Shown piece by piece: positions 10,685 through 19,875 of a stretch of DNA of 64,000 bases (its first letter is position 1; each line of letters starts with the position of its first letter). A program made the position numbers and the translations under genes. Below the pieces are notes generated by a model. The model had not been told where the DNA came from and searched no databases. It saw nothing but the letters and a program-made list of their open reading frames with translations. Source of the stretch: Codonopsis lanceolata (Eukaryota > Streptophyta > Magnoliopsida > Asterales > Campanulaceae); the NCBI GenBank assembly GCA_013146195.2, contig CM028382.1, positions 119,425,023 to 119,489,022 of the forward strand, written 5' to 3'.

Positions 10685-13600
10685 ATGGATAAATATATTA
10701 CTGGTAAGACAACTCCACAACGCAAATTGGAATTTTGTTCCCAAGAGCAAGAGACACATTTAGAAAAGGAAATTCTCGATAATGATCGTGGAGACAATGT
10801 TGTAAGTAAAAATCAATCAGTTATTCTCGAAGCAAAAGCTCCAAAAGTTGGTATGGAGTTTCATAGTGAAGAGGCAGCTTTTAAATTTTACAATGAATAT
10901 GCGAAGTTAGCTGGATTTAGTGTTAGAAGACACACTGTCCATAGGGATTTGTGGGGGAGGATAGTTGATCGGACATTTGTTTGTTCATGTGAAGGGCATA
11001 GAAAAAAGGATAAAAGAGATTGTGCTACCAAGTCTCACCGTCCAGAAACAAGAAATGGTTGTGGTGCAAAGATGAGGATTGATGCTCGTAGTACGGGTAA
11101 ATATAAGGTTACCGATTTTGTTGTTGATCATAATAGTCATGAGCTAGTTAGTCCGTCTAAAACTCACTTATTGAGATCCCATAGAAGTATCACTGATGTA
11201 CTAACCTTACAAGCGCGATCCGATAGCTCAGGGAATAGCACCAAAAGCAGGTTTTGCTTTAATTGCAAAACAAATGGGAGGGCGTGAGAATGTTGGGTTT
11301 ATTTTTCAAGATTACAAAAACTATTTGCGTTCAAAGAGAACTCGGCAGATGGAGACAGGTGATACTGGAGGTGTACTAGAATACTTGCAGGAGAAGCTCT
11401 TAAATGATCCTAACTTCTTTTACGCAATTCAAGTTGATGAAGATGGCATGATAGCTAATATAATATGGGTTGATGCACAGATGATGGTTGATTATACTCA
11501 TTTTGGAGATGTCATATGTTTTGATACGACTTATAAGAAAAATAAGGACTGCGGACCATTTGCCCTCTTTGTTGGTGTAAACCACCATAAGCAAACAATT
11601 ATTTTTGGTGCAATTTTATTGTATGATGAGACGGCTGCCACATTTATTTGGTTATTTGATACTTTTGCTAAAGCTATGTCGGGAAAAACCTATATCCATT
11701 CTTACGATCAAGATGCCGCAATGGCCAAGGCATTGGCGAAGTATGGCTTTGAAACATGTCATCGTTTGTGCTTATGGCACATATACCAAAATGCAAAGAA
11801 TCCATCTGAGTAGTGTGTTTTCAAGCTTTGTAAGTTTTTCTAAGGATTTCAGTTCTTGCATTTATGATTACGAAGAGGAAGAAGAGTTTCTGAATGGGTG
11901 GCATACAATGTTGGAAAAGTATGGACTTCAAAGTAATGATTGGTTGGATAGGTTGTTCAAAATAAGAGAAAAATGGGCACTCGCTTATGGGCGTCAATCA
12001 TTTTGTCCGATATGACAACTACTCAACGCAGTGAAAGTATGAATAGTGCTCTTAAGCGATATGTAAACCGCAAGCATAATTTCTTACGCTTTTCCATCAT
12101 TTTGATAGATTAGTCGATGACCGTCGGTATCGAGTTGAAAGCGATTTAAGATCAAGCCGAGTACACCGCTTGCTTTTTTCCTGTTCAAATTTTAAGGCAT
12201 GCAAATGGGGTTTACACGCATGAAGTGTTTGAGTTAGTTCAAGATGAGTTGCGCAAGGCATACGATTCTAAGCTTGAATTCGTGGTGATTTTGGAGAAAC
12301 ATCTCAAGATAAAGTTACTCCTTTTGGAAAGAAGTATCAAGTAAGGTATGTTTCATGTGAAAATAAAGTTACATGTAGTTGCAAAAAGTTTGAGTTTGCA
12401 GGGATTTTATGTTCTCATGCGCTAAAAGTGCTTTCTTCAAGAGATATTTTACAAATCCCTGTGTTTTACATTAAGAAGAGGTGGACTAAAGCAGCAAAAA
12501 AGAATATTGTTGAGGCACAATTGTCATCGGTGGGCATAGAATGTTCAGGGTCTATGGACAAAATGGATGAAAAAAAAGTGATTGGAGATCGATACAAGGA
12601 ATTGTGTAGCTTAAATAATCACTTAGCAACTCGTGCTGCTTTAACCGTGGAGACATTCATAATTGTTAAAAATGGTTTTCTCAAGTTGATGGATGAAGTT
12701 GAAGCGAGCTTGGAGAATAGTCAAAATGTAACACAAGCTTCTAGACCAATATCTAATGGGAAAAAAGATGATGTGTCAAGAGTGGAGGCAAAACAAAATT
12801 CACGATTGGAAGCATGTGAAAAGCAAAACATTGGAGCAACGGGTGACATCGAACGAGGATCGAAGGAAGATAAGCATGTACCTGGTGGAATTATGATAAG
12901 AGGGTGGAAGAAAAGGGAAGAGAAACCTGTTAGATCTGGAAAAAGGGCAAAGAGTGGCCTAGAGAAGAGTAAGCAAAGGAAGAAACAAAAGAAAGCTAAC
13001 GTGTCTTCATCAATTAATGCAACTACACATAGTAAACTAAATGACCAGGTTTGTTTTCATAACTAGTACTTCATTTACTTTTTTTTTTTTTAAATATATT
13101 TGTGAAAATGTGTGTTTTCATATTTGTAAAACATTAAAATTGCAGATGCACATTTTTAAGAATGGGAATAATCCAAGAATTGATGCTTTCGTAGAGAACA
13201 ATTTGTTATCTTCCTTTTCGCAACTTCCACAGGTTTTTATGTTTATGAATTATTAACAATTGAATCAGTTAATGGTTATAATGTATCTTGCGATTGCAAG
13301 GACATTTTTACATACTTTTCAATGTTTAGGGAAATGAAGTCTCTAAGACTACTTCAAGCACATCTTATCCTACTGAAGGGTCTTCATTGTCATACTCCCC
13401 ACCATTCCATTTTATGGAGGTAGATTGTAATTAACTATCATATATGTTTATTGAACTTTTTTTATTATACTAATTTCTATCTTGTATTTTCTCTTTGGCA
13501 GGTTGATAATTCACTTGTTAGTCAAACTTTTGCTTGTTTTCCTTCAAGAGAAGATGAGAAAAATCAAATGAGCTTAACAAATTTACTACAGGTGTTCAAT

Positions 13601-13730
13601 CTTTGTTGAGAAAAATTATATTTTGTTATGAAGTATAAATCTAATTTTGCCCTTGCACTAAAATATACAGGAACAATTAATCAAGTCACAAGGGATCGAG
13701 AGACTTCATTTGAATAATTCAACTCTTTAA
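10685..13730 (+). pseudogene. FAR1-related sequence (FRS) gene, frameshifted
   Basis: FAR1/FHY3-type proteins are transcription factors derived from MULE transposases. In order: the FAR1 DNA-binding domain (GMEFHSEEAAFKFYNEYAKL from 10852, SVRRHTVHRD, NGCGAKMRI), the MULE transposase-like domain (VICFDTTYKKNK near 11513, GVNHHKQTIIFGAILLYDET, SYDQDAAMAKAL, HRLCLWHIYQNA) and a SWIM zinc finger (CSCKKFEF, GILCSHAL, 12375-12427). The large exon is broken: a 1-nt shift near 11222, another near 11795, another near 12008, and several between 12080 and 12330. The 3' part keeps four small introns with GT/AG borders (exons about 13146-13232, 13330-13419, 13502-13591, 13671-13730), ending LHLNNSTL. The preserved exon structure argues for a host FRS gene that decayed in place, not a processed copy. 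Start chosen at the ATG of MDKYITG. Confidence 0.85.
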
Positions 13731-14195
13731 GACCAAAGACAAGAAAGCTTACAAGGGGCATGTTGGTGTACCGAGCATGAAAAGATGGGCTCATCCATGT
13801 TTTGCGATTTTGTTTTTAGATTTCTTATTCCTTTTAGACTCGAATGTAAAAATTCTTTGTGAAGTTGTTGCTGGTGTTTTTCATAATTTTTTAATGAGTG
13901 TATTTACATGTGGATTTCTTCTATGGAGAAGAGAATTGTAGCTGGTGATGTTCATAATTTTTTTATCTGAGTTCCTATAATAATAAAAGTATTGGTGCTT
14001 AATGTATTTTGTACCCTACTTGCTACTTGTATTTTCTGAAAAAAGGACCATATTAAAGCAATTCTTGACCATGAAAAAGGAGCATATTCAAATGTTTGAT
14101 ATTTCTACCATGGTCAGCTTGAAAGGCTAATGATAGCTCAACAAATCAGGGATATATGCATTTTGGAGAACTTATTGAAACTAATTAAAATCAAT
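13731..14195. other. AT-rich spacer, 3' flank of the FRS pseudogene
   Basis: No coding or RNA motif seen. It probably contains the 3' untranslated region of the FRS pseudogene. A loose duplication around GTAGCTGGTGATGTTCATAA (13937-13956; compare 13867-13886) is visible. Confidence 0.4.
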
Positions 14196-14274
14196 TGGTG
14201 ATGTGGGGAATCGAACCCCATTCCTCTCGCATGCAATGGCAATGCGAGTGCTCAACCATTTGAGCTACATCCCG
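14196..14274 (-). tRNA. tRNA-Ala(UGC)-like gene with enlarged anticodon loop, probably a pseudogene
   Basis: On the minus strand the D-arm reads TAGCTCAAATGGTTGAGC, the anticodon stem CTCGC/GCGAG is perfect, and the T-arm TGGGG-TTCGATT-CCCCA is perfect. The anticodon loop is 13 nt instead of 7: ATTGCCATTGCAT, in which TGC occurs twice, as if six bases had been duplicated. The acceptor stem has two mismatches (C1 with C72, G3 with A70). The body matches plant tRNA-Ala(UGC). Alternatives are a tRNA pseudogene or a SINE head; no SINE tail was seen. No plant tRNA-Ala with a 6-nt intron is known to me. Confidence 0.7.
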
Positions 14275-14641
14275 ATTAACCAAATTATTATGCTACGAAG
14301 CATAAAAATTCTTACTTGACAAGAACACAACAAAATGCATCAAGATCAAGATCCGTGATTTCATTCATGACTCCTTTGAACCAATCAAATGAACCTTTCT
14401 CTCCTGTCACCCAGTACAAGTAAGCATCCGTGATTTCATTCCATTGTTGCATATTCTTTTTTTTTTTTTTTTGCAGTAGTTCAAATGAAAACTTACTAGC
14501 ACAAATTACAAACAGTAACATAAAGTACAACGATTTTCTCCTGAGAGTTTAGCATGCCTGTGATGAAATCACATTTTCCATCCCATTAATGATGGTTCTT
14601 ATGCAAATGGCATCGTCCATGCTTCTTGCAAGCATAATACA
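14275..14641. other. Spacer, 3' side of the RBR fragment
   Basis: This is where the RING2 exon of the neighbouring RBR gene would be expected on the minus strand. I looked for its Cys/His pattern and did not find it. A T-tract lies at about 14458-14473. Confidence 0.5.
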
Positions 14642-15358
14642 TTAAAACTTACAGCTAGGGCACCTCCTCCGTTTCTTGTTCTTGGCAAGCTCCATCAACA
14701 GCATATCTTCCCTTTCTCTCTCATCTTTATTCAAACTCCGAAACTCCCTGCAATCCATCCCGGTATGCCACACCACCTTGCATTGGGCACAGAACAATCT
14801 TCTGCAATTCGGCATTCTGATACAGTCACAACCTCCTCTCCGTCATCAACCAATAACGTTTGACAATCTTTGAACGGACAGTAAAATTTCTGGGAGCCAA
14901 GGATGAGAGATTCACACAGTGCGTTGTCCCATCTCTCCAGAACTTGGTTAGGAAGGATGGAATGACAAGAGTCGGGTCCTATCACACCCTTACATTTCAC
15001 ATCTGGACATTTAACCATAGCTATGTTTTCTTGAATTTTGAATGCTATGTATTTGCTAATGCAGTCATTGCAAAATGAATGTGGACACGTGCCACTGTTT
15101 ATGAACATTTCTTCGGCTGGCTTTGTATCCATACAGATACCATAGAACCTTGCTGAAGATTGGCCGGCTTCTCTCATTGCAGACTTTGATGATGATGGAG
15201 CATTAATCTGTTGAACAGAGGATGATGAGAAGAGAGTCTCTTGCAGTTGCAACTCTTCAGCATAATCCTCGTCTGAAATTGGGAGTAGTTGGTCATGATC
15301 ATGGAGCTGAGAAGTAAAATTCATCAACAACATAAGCGTTCCATGCTCCGTCTTCCAT
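14642..15358 (-). pseudogene. RBR-type (RING-IBR-RING) E3 ubiquitin ligase, truncated and frameshifted
   Basis: RBR E3 ligases pass ubiquitin from an E2 bound at RING1 to a cysteine in RING2. From an ATG at 15358 the frame reads MEDGAWNAYVVDEFYFSA, shifts near 15305, and continues with LPISDEDYAEELQLQE, a segment typical of plant members. RING1 is visible (YGICMDTKPAEEMF, CPHSFCNDCISKY, VKCPDVKCKG), then the IBR (FYCPFKDCQTLLVDD). A 1-nt deletion near 14811 breaks the frame; in the other frame the IBR continues with PNCRRLFCAQCKVVWHTGMD and later RRRCPSC. At that point a splice donor (T/GTAAGTTTT, 14653-14645) is present, but no RING2 exon follows. With RING2 and its catalytic cysteine absent and two frameshifts, this is a dead gene fragment. 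RING1 also shows Y where the first cysteine is expected. Confidence 0.85.
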
Positions 15359-15454
15359 TGCTGAGGATGAGCGCCTAGATCATTGTCTGTTAGAGTTTCA
15401 GAGTCAGCGATTTTTCTAGAGTATGAGGAGGGAGGGGGATATGGAGGATCGCTG

Positions 15455-15640
15455 CACTTCTTTTGATAAGAATGCGGACGAGTTTATTGAAGCAATTTCC
15501 AACAACAAGACCACTTGCCTGGAAGATTTCAAAGGCCTGACTTCGTCTGTTCAACGTACTCCATTTAATTTGAACAACAAATTAAGTACGTATATCACAT
15601 TACTGTAAAGTGTAAACCTTTCTTTTACTAATTTTCTACT
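15455..15640 (+). repeat. Fragment X, right copy
   Basis: Reverse-complement partner of 9318-9497. It encodes DKNADEFIEAISNNKTTCLE followed by DFKG on the plus strand. The 3' part passes into the first 102-bp direct repeat (15610-15711). The host protein is not recognised. Confidence 0.55.
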
Positions 15641-15711
15641 TGTATGAATGGGACTTGGTCAAGAGAGCCTACTGCAGATGTCCTGTTGTTATTGGATTTC
15701 ACTAGCAAAAG
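15610..15711 (+). repeat. 102-bp direct repeat, copy 1
   Basis: Starts GTGTAAACCTTTCTTTTACT and ends CACTAGCAAAAG; repeated at 16539-16640 with essentially the same sequence. The two copies bracket the dioxygenase fragment. It is non-coding. Confidence 0.9.
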
Positions 15712-16538
15712 AACACGATAGCTAAGATTGGTTGGAAGTTAGAACAAACCTGTAACAGGTCCCCAATATTGACCACCAAACTTCCAGCAAGGGGGGGAAC
15801 ATCAGCCCATTGGTTTTGATGCAGGACCTGAAGGCCACCAATGTGGTCCTGAAGAAGAATAGTGAGGAAGGCAGGATCAGAGTGCTTGCTAGAACCCATG
15901 GTTAGCTCTGGCTCTGGGCAAGCTGGGTAATAATGGCAGACAAAGATCCGCCCACTTGCACACTCCATCGATCTAAGGCGCTCTGGCTTTAGGCCAAGAG
16001 CTTCAGATAATAACTCAAAGAGAGTCTCTCCCAATTGTGAAACATGCTTTATATATTCAAATGTTGTTTCTCTACAGATAGGGAGAAAAAAATCTATGAC
16101 GGATGATTTCAGATTTTTCATTGTTGCAATCAAAGATCAAAACAAGAAATTCAGAAAAAAAAAGACCTCAACAAAAGAAAGGATTAATTTTTTCTACAGC
16201 TACTAACTATTGATGTTTCATGAAACCAATTTCTCAACAAAATTTTAAAAGAACGTAGTGGATTTCTGCACCGTTAATCTGTGTATTAATTGTGGTGAAT
16301 GAAGACTCGTGAAAATGATGAGCAGTAAGGACCAAATCACAGGTAGATGATGAAGAAAATACCTGCAAACCGCAGGCACTTCGTCATGGTCCAGTTGATC
16401 AGAGTTATCCATAGAGAGAGTCAACGTGTCCCTCCAATTAGCAGCTCGGGATCGATAAAGATCAATATTGCTTTCAAATTTCACCATTTTCATTCCATCA
16501 CGTGAATATAGCTGCATCTTTACCTGAAGATCTTGCTC
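15712..16538 (-). pseudogene. 2-oxoglutarate/Fe(II)-dependent dioxygenase fragment (ACC oxidase homolog type)
   Basis: These enzymes oxidise small molecules using Fe(II) and 2-oxoglutarate. On the minus strand, exon 1 (partial) runs from HEQDLQVKMQLYSRDGMK to NWRDTLTLSM and DEVPAVC, ending at a GT donor near 16362. After an intron the second exon begins near 16077 (ETTFEYIKHVSQLGETLFEL), continues SEALGLKPERL and HYYPACPEPELT, and contains the iron-binding HxD as SKHSDPAF plus DHIGGLQVLHQNQWADVPP, ending GSLVVNIGDLLQ at a GT donor near 15750. The third exon, with the second iron-binding histidine and the RxS 2-oxoglutarate motif, is absent. Both ends of the fragment coincide with 102-bp direct repeats. 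The coding parts are in frame, so the capture may be recent. Confidence 0.9.
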
Positions 16539-16640
16539 GTGTAAACCTTTCTTTTACTAATTTTCTACTTGTATGAATGGGACTTGGTCAAGAGAGCCTA
16601 CTGCAGATGTCCTGTTGTTATTGGATTTCACTAGCAAAAG
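16539..16640 (+). repeat. 102-bp direct repeat, copy 2
   Basis: Same sequence and orientation as 15610-15711. The junction with the dioxygenase fragment shows shared bases GTG. Confidence 0.9.
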
Positions 16641-16764
16641 GAAACGGATGTCTGTAATAATTCGGGATTTGGGCTTTCACATCTAATTCAAGCTCTCTGA
16701 GTTTTAGCTACGAGTATTATCTAAAGAAAGAAATCTGGGATTATAGCCCACAAAAATCTAAAAA
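16641..16764. other. Short spacer with a P4-ATPase-like tag
   Basis: GGATTTGGGCTTTCACATCT (near 16667-16686) matches the start of the flippase fragment at 10078-10097. The rest is not recognised. Confidence 0.4.
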
Positions 16765-17303
16765 CAAAAGGAAGATTAATAGTTCACCACTGAGGCATTT
16801 CATCAAACATATGGCGCACAATGCAAAAAATAAAGTCCTACCCTCAATTCCATTAATATGCAGTTCTTCTAACATTGACAATTAGATCAAAACATTGCAG
16901 AGAATCATAATTTTGTAGTAGGTTAGAGCTTTATACTTACTGATTTTGATTTGGCGAGTCGAGATTAGGGGCTCCGAGAATGGAATTTTGTTTCCTTCAT
17001 CGTTGAAGCTGCTCTTGAATTCTATGGAGAAGGTAGGAAGGATTACGCCGAAATCCATCCCCGAAATCTCGTTGATCGTTCCTTTGTTTTCGGAAACCAC
17101 TGATACGATTGCCGCTCTATCTCGGTTACGCCGTTAACGTGAAATTGACGACCCGAACCAGCCAAGTAATTAGGTCCGATCCGGCCAATTAAGTTGGTAT
17201 TAATTTGGTTTATTTATCATGGACAAGTGGCAGCCATCCAACGATGGAATAGAAGATGGAATAGGGAGATGGAATAGAGGATCCAAACCGCCAGCTAATC
17301 GGT
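16765..17303 (-). repeat. ~530-bp repeat, copy R1
   Basis: Nearly identical in reverse complement to copy L at 7684-8213. On the minus strand it shows the same promoter-like part and exon-like frame. It directly precedes the right gypsy fragment; the junction is at CCAAACCG near 17291. Confidence 0.75.
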
Positions 17304-17305
17304 TT

Positions 17306-18062
17306 GGCAGGGCTGATACCTTGAGAGAGGACATCATAGAGCAGCTGCATCATTCACAGGTGGGGGGACATTCAGGGGTTCAAGCTACTTGTAAGAGGAT
17401 TGCAATATTTTTTTTTTAAATTGTTTTTGGCCAAGCATGAATTCTGATGTTTCAGAAATTTGTACAAGAGTGTGAGATATGCCAAAGACATAAATCAGAG
17501 ACACTGCCTTATCCTGGCTTGCTACAACCACTACCAATTCCTCACATGCTTGGGCAGACATATCTATGGATTTAATTGAAAGATTGCCTCACCCTAAAGG
17601 GTTTGATTCTATATCGGTGGTGGAGGATAGGTTGACAAAATATGGTCACTTCATTGCATTGAAACATCCCTATACTTCCCAACATATTATTCAACTATTA
17701 GTGGATCACATCTACAAATTACACAGGTTGCTTTCGTCTGCTACTTCAGACTGAGAAAGTATTCATCAGTCAGTTTTGGCAGACATTGTTTACAATTCTA
17801 GGAACAAGGTTTCATATCAGTACTGCCTATTACCCCCAAACAGATGCGTAAACTAAAAGATTGAATAGATGTGTGGAGGGTTACTTGAGGAGTATGGCAA
17901 TTGATAAACCTCCGTAATGGTCCAAATGGTGGCTTTGGCAGAATATTTGTATAATACTAATTTCCATACAGCTATTCAGATGACACCCTATGAGGCTCTT
18001 TATGGAGTCAAACCTCCTCCCTCTGCATTCCACCAGACCAATACAATTATTGAAGCAGTGAT
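17306..18062 (+). pseudogene. Gypsy integrase fragment, right inverted arm
   Basis: Opposite-strand duplicate of 8240-9017. It starts GRADTLREDIIEQLHHSQVG (17307 onward), then MDLIERLPHPKGFDSISVVE (17566), DRLTKYGHF, YYPQTDA near 17840, and YEALYGVKPPPSAFHQ near 18000. Compared with the left arm it lacks the RNase H part and starts exactly where repeat R1 ends. Stops and frameshifts sit at the same places as in the left arm, so the decay predates the duplication. Confidence 0.85.
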
Positions 18063-18106
18063 ATTCTTACTGATTTTGACAATTAGATCAAAACATTGCA
18101 GAGAAT

Positions 18107-18633
18107 CATAAAAACAAAAGGAAAGATTAATAGTTCACCACTGAGGCATTTCATCAAACATATGGCGCACAATGCAAAAAATAAAGTCCTACCCTCAATT
18201 CCATTAATATGCAGTTCTTCTAACATTGACAATTAGATCAAAACATTGCAGAGAATTTTAATTTTGTAGTAGGTTAGAGCTTTATACTTACTGATTTTGA
18301 TTTGGCGAGTCGAGATTAGGGGCTCCGAGAATGGAATTTTGTTTCCTTCATCGTTGAAGCTGCTCTTGAATTCTATGGAGAAGGTAGGAAGGATTACGTT
18401 TTCGAAATCCATCCCCTGAAATCTCGTTGATCGTTCCTTTGTTTTCGGAAACCACTGATACGATTGCCGCTCTATCTCGGTTACACCGTTAACGTGAAAT
18501 TGACGACCCGAACCAGCCAGGTAATTAGGTCCGATCCGGCCAATTAAGTTGGTATTAATTTGGTTTATTTATCATGGACAAGTGGCATCCATCCAACGAT
18601 GGAATAGAAGATGGAATAGAGGATCCAAACCGG
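18107..18633 (-). repeat. ~530-bp repeat, copy R2
   Basis: Third copy of the L/R repeat, directly after the right gypsy fragment, in the same orientation as R1. The gypsy-R2 junction carries a short extra copy of the repeat's own GACAATTAGATCAAAACATT phrase (about 18078-18097), also present at the matching left-arm junction. R1 and R2 are not LTRs: they lack TG...CA ends, and no primer site or polypurine tract adjoins them. Confidence 0.75.
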
Positions 18634-19502
18634 TAGAGAATACCCAAATAGTCTCAAGTAGCATTGGCACAGGTAGAAGAGATGGTGATGCTAACAAGTA
18701 GATTGGGAACTAGATTACAAAATAAATTCAAAAAAAAAAAAACCCCAGATTTGAAAAGAATTTGAAAAAAATATATATTATTAAGAGATCCTAACTTGCC
18801 CTAAAATCAAAAAAGTTTCACTAACAAATTGAAATACAAACTACAGAATAAGTCCCAAACTATTTACCCACTCATAAGCATCACGATCAACATCCTGATC
18901 ACATGCACCCTTCTTCCTTTATATCACCATTTTACTCCCTTTCTTTTCTCTTCTCATCCCTCCTCTCCCTTTCTCATCAATATTAAATTCAAGTCAAAAG
19001 AACCGCATACTACCCCCTTGCTTGCACACATTATTCCCCCACCCCCGTTTTTAAAATGTTTTCTGATTTCTTTTCAACACACTATCATCAACAACCCAGC
19101 AAACATTACCATCACCATCAGCAATCCTCTTTCCCCTTCGGTGCATCGCCACAAATCTTAATTATATCGTACCAACAAAAGAAAATAGAGATACTTTAAT
19201 TCAAAACAGAGAAGAAGATGATGACAAAAGGGGTTTACCTCGCAATACTACGTTCGATTCTTCACCGTTGTGTGTCTCTCTAGTTGACCCAAGCTATATG
19301 TTCGCTTCACACCTTGTGCCGTCATTCTCTGTAGATCGTGAGAGAATTGGAGATTTGAGCATTTTGGTTAGTTGATTTAGGGATTTCTTTAAGGGAGAGG
19401 TATTCTTGGCGGTCCTTTCAATATTTGGGGATTTTGGGAATGGGCGGTGGAGGGAATTTTAATTTCGAGGGACCATAGATTATTAATTGACTTAAACATA
19501 TA
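18634..19502. other. Non-coding spacer with a pyrimidine-rich stretch
   Basis: A pyrimidine-rich, low-complexity stretch lies at about 18880-19150; its open frame has no domain. The part 19210-19470 could be a promoter and first exon of a lost gene on either strand, but nothing was recognised. Confidence 0.4.
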
Positions 19503-19504
19503 TA

Positions 19505-19873
19505 CTCTCGGGTTCCGGGCAAAAAGTACTCATTCGAAAGTCAAATCTTTTTAAAAAATGGCATTTTTAATTGTTAATTAGTAGCATTTCGTCTCAAAAT
19601 TATTGTCTTATTTGAAACTTTCATTTTTAGAACAATGCTTTTACTACTTACTCTTACTTTTTCATCCTATTTTAATTTTAATTTCATCAAACTAATATTA
19701 ATAATCAACTCGAATATGTTTTCTTAAACTGTGCCCCAAGTCAACCCAGACGATAATTTTAGGACAGCGGGAGTAATAAAATGACATTTTTATATCTTAA
19801 TATTTTAAAGTAGACTTTTAAAGTGAAACATTCTAAAATAGAATAGTGGATTGTTTGCCTTGAACGTAGAGAG
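19505..19873. mobile_element. Stowaway-like MITE (inner family), split by another MITE
   Basis: Starts after TA with CTCTCGGGTTCCGGG and ends GAACGTAGAGAG before TA. The body phrases GAAACATTCTAAAATA and ATAAAATGACATTTTTAT identify the family of 2815-2996. A member of the other Stowaway family (19584-19773) lies inside it, the reverse of the nesting at 2750-3168. Confidence 0.65.
19584..19773. mobile_element. Stowaway-like MITE (outer family) nested in the previous one
   Basis: Flanked by TA at 19582-19583 and 19774-19775. Starts GCATTTCGTCTCAAAATTAT and ends CGATAATTTTAGGACAGCGG then GAG, matching the ends of 21811-22070. About 190 bp, non-coding. Confidence 0.6.
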
Positions 19874-19875
19874 TA

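Noticed and set aside
16765..18633. R1 and R2 as LTRs of a gypsy element
   Set aside because: They flank integrase sequence but lack TG...CA ends, a primer site, a polypurine tract and a target duplication, and they contain an exon-like frame with a splice donor.
7684..18633. A Helitron carrying all the gene fragments
   Set aside because: No TC start, CTRR end with hairpin, or Rep/helicase sequence could be located at plausible borders.
18829..19161. Open frame of 110 codons
   Set aside because: Pyrimidine-rich low complexity (Pro/Ile/Ser/His), no domain; not supported as a gene.
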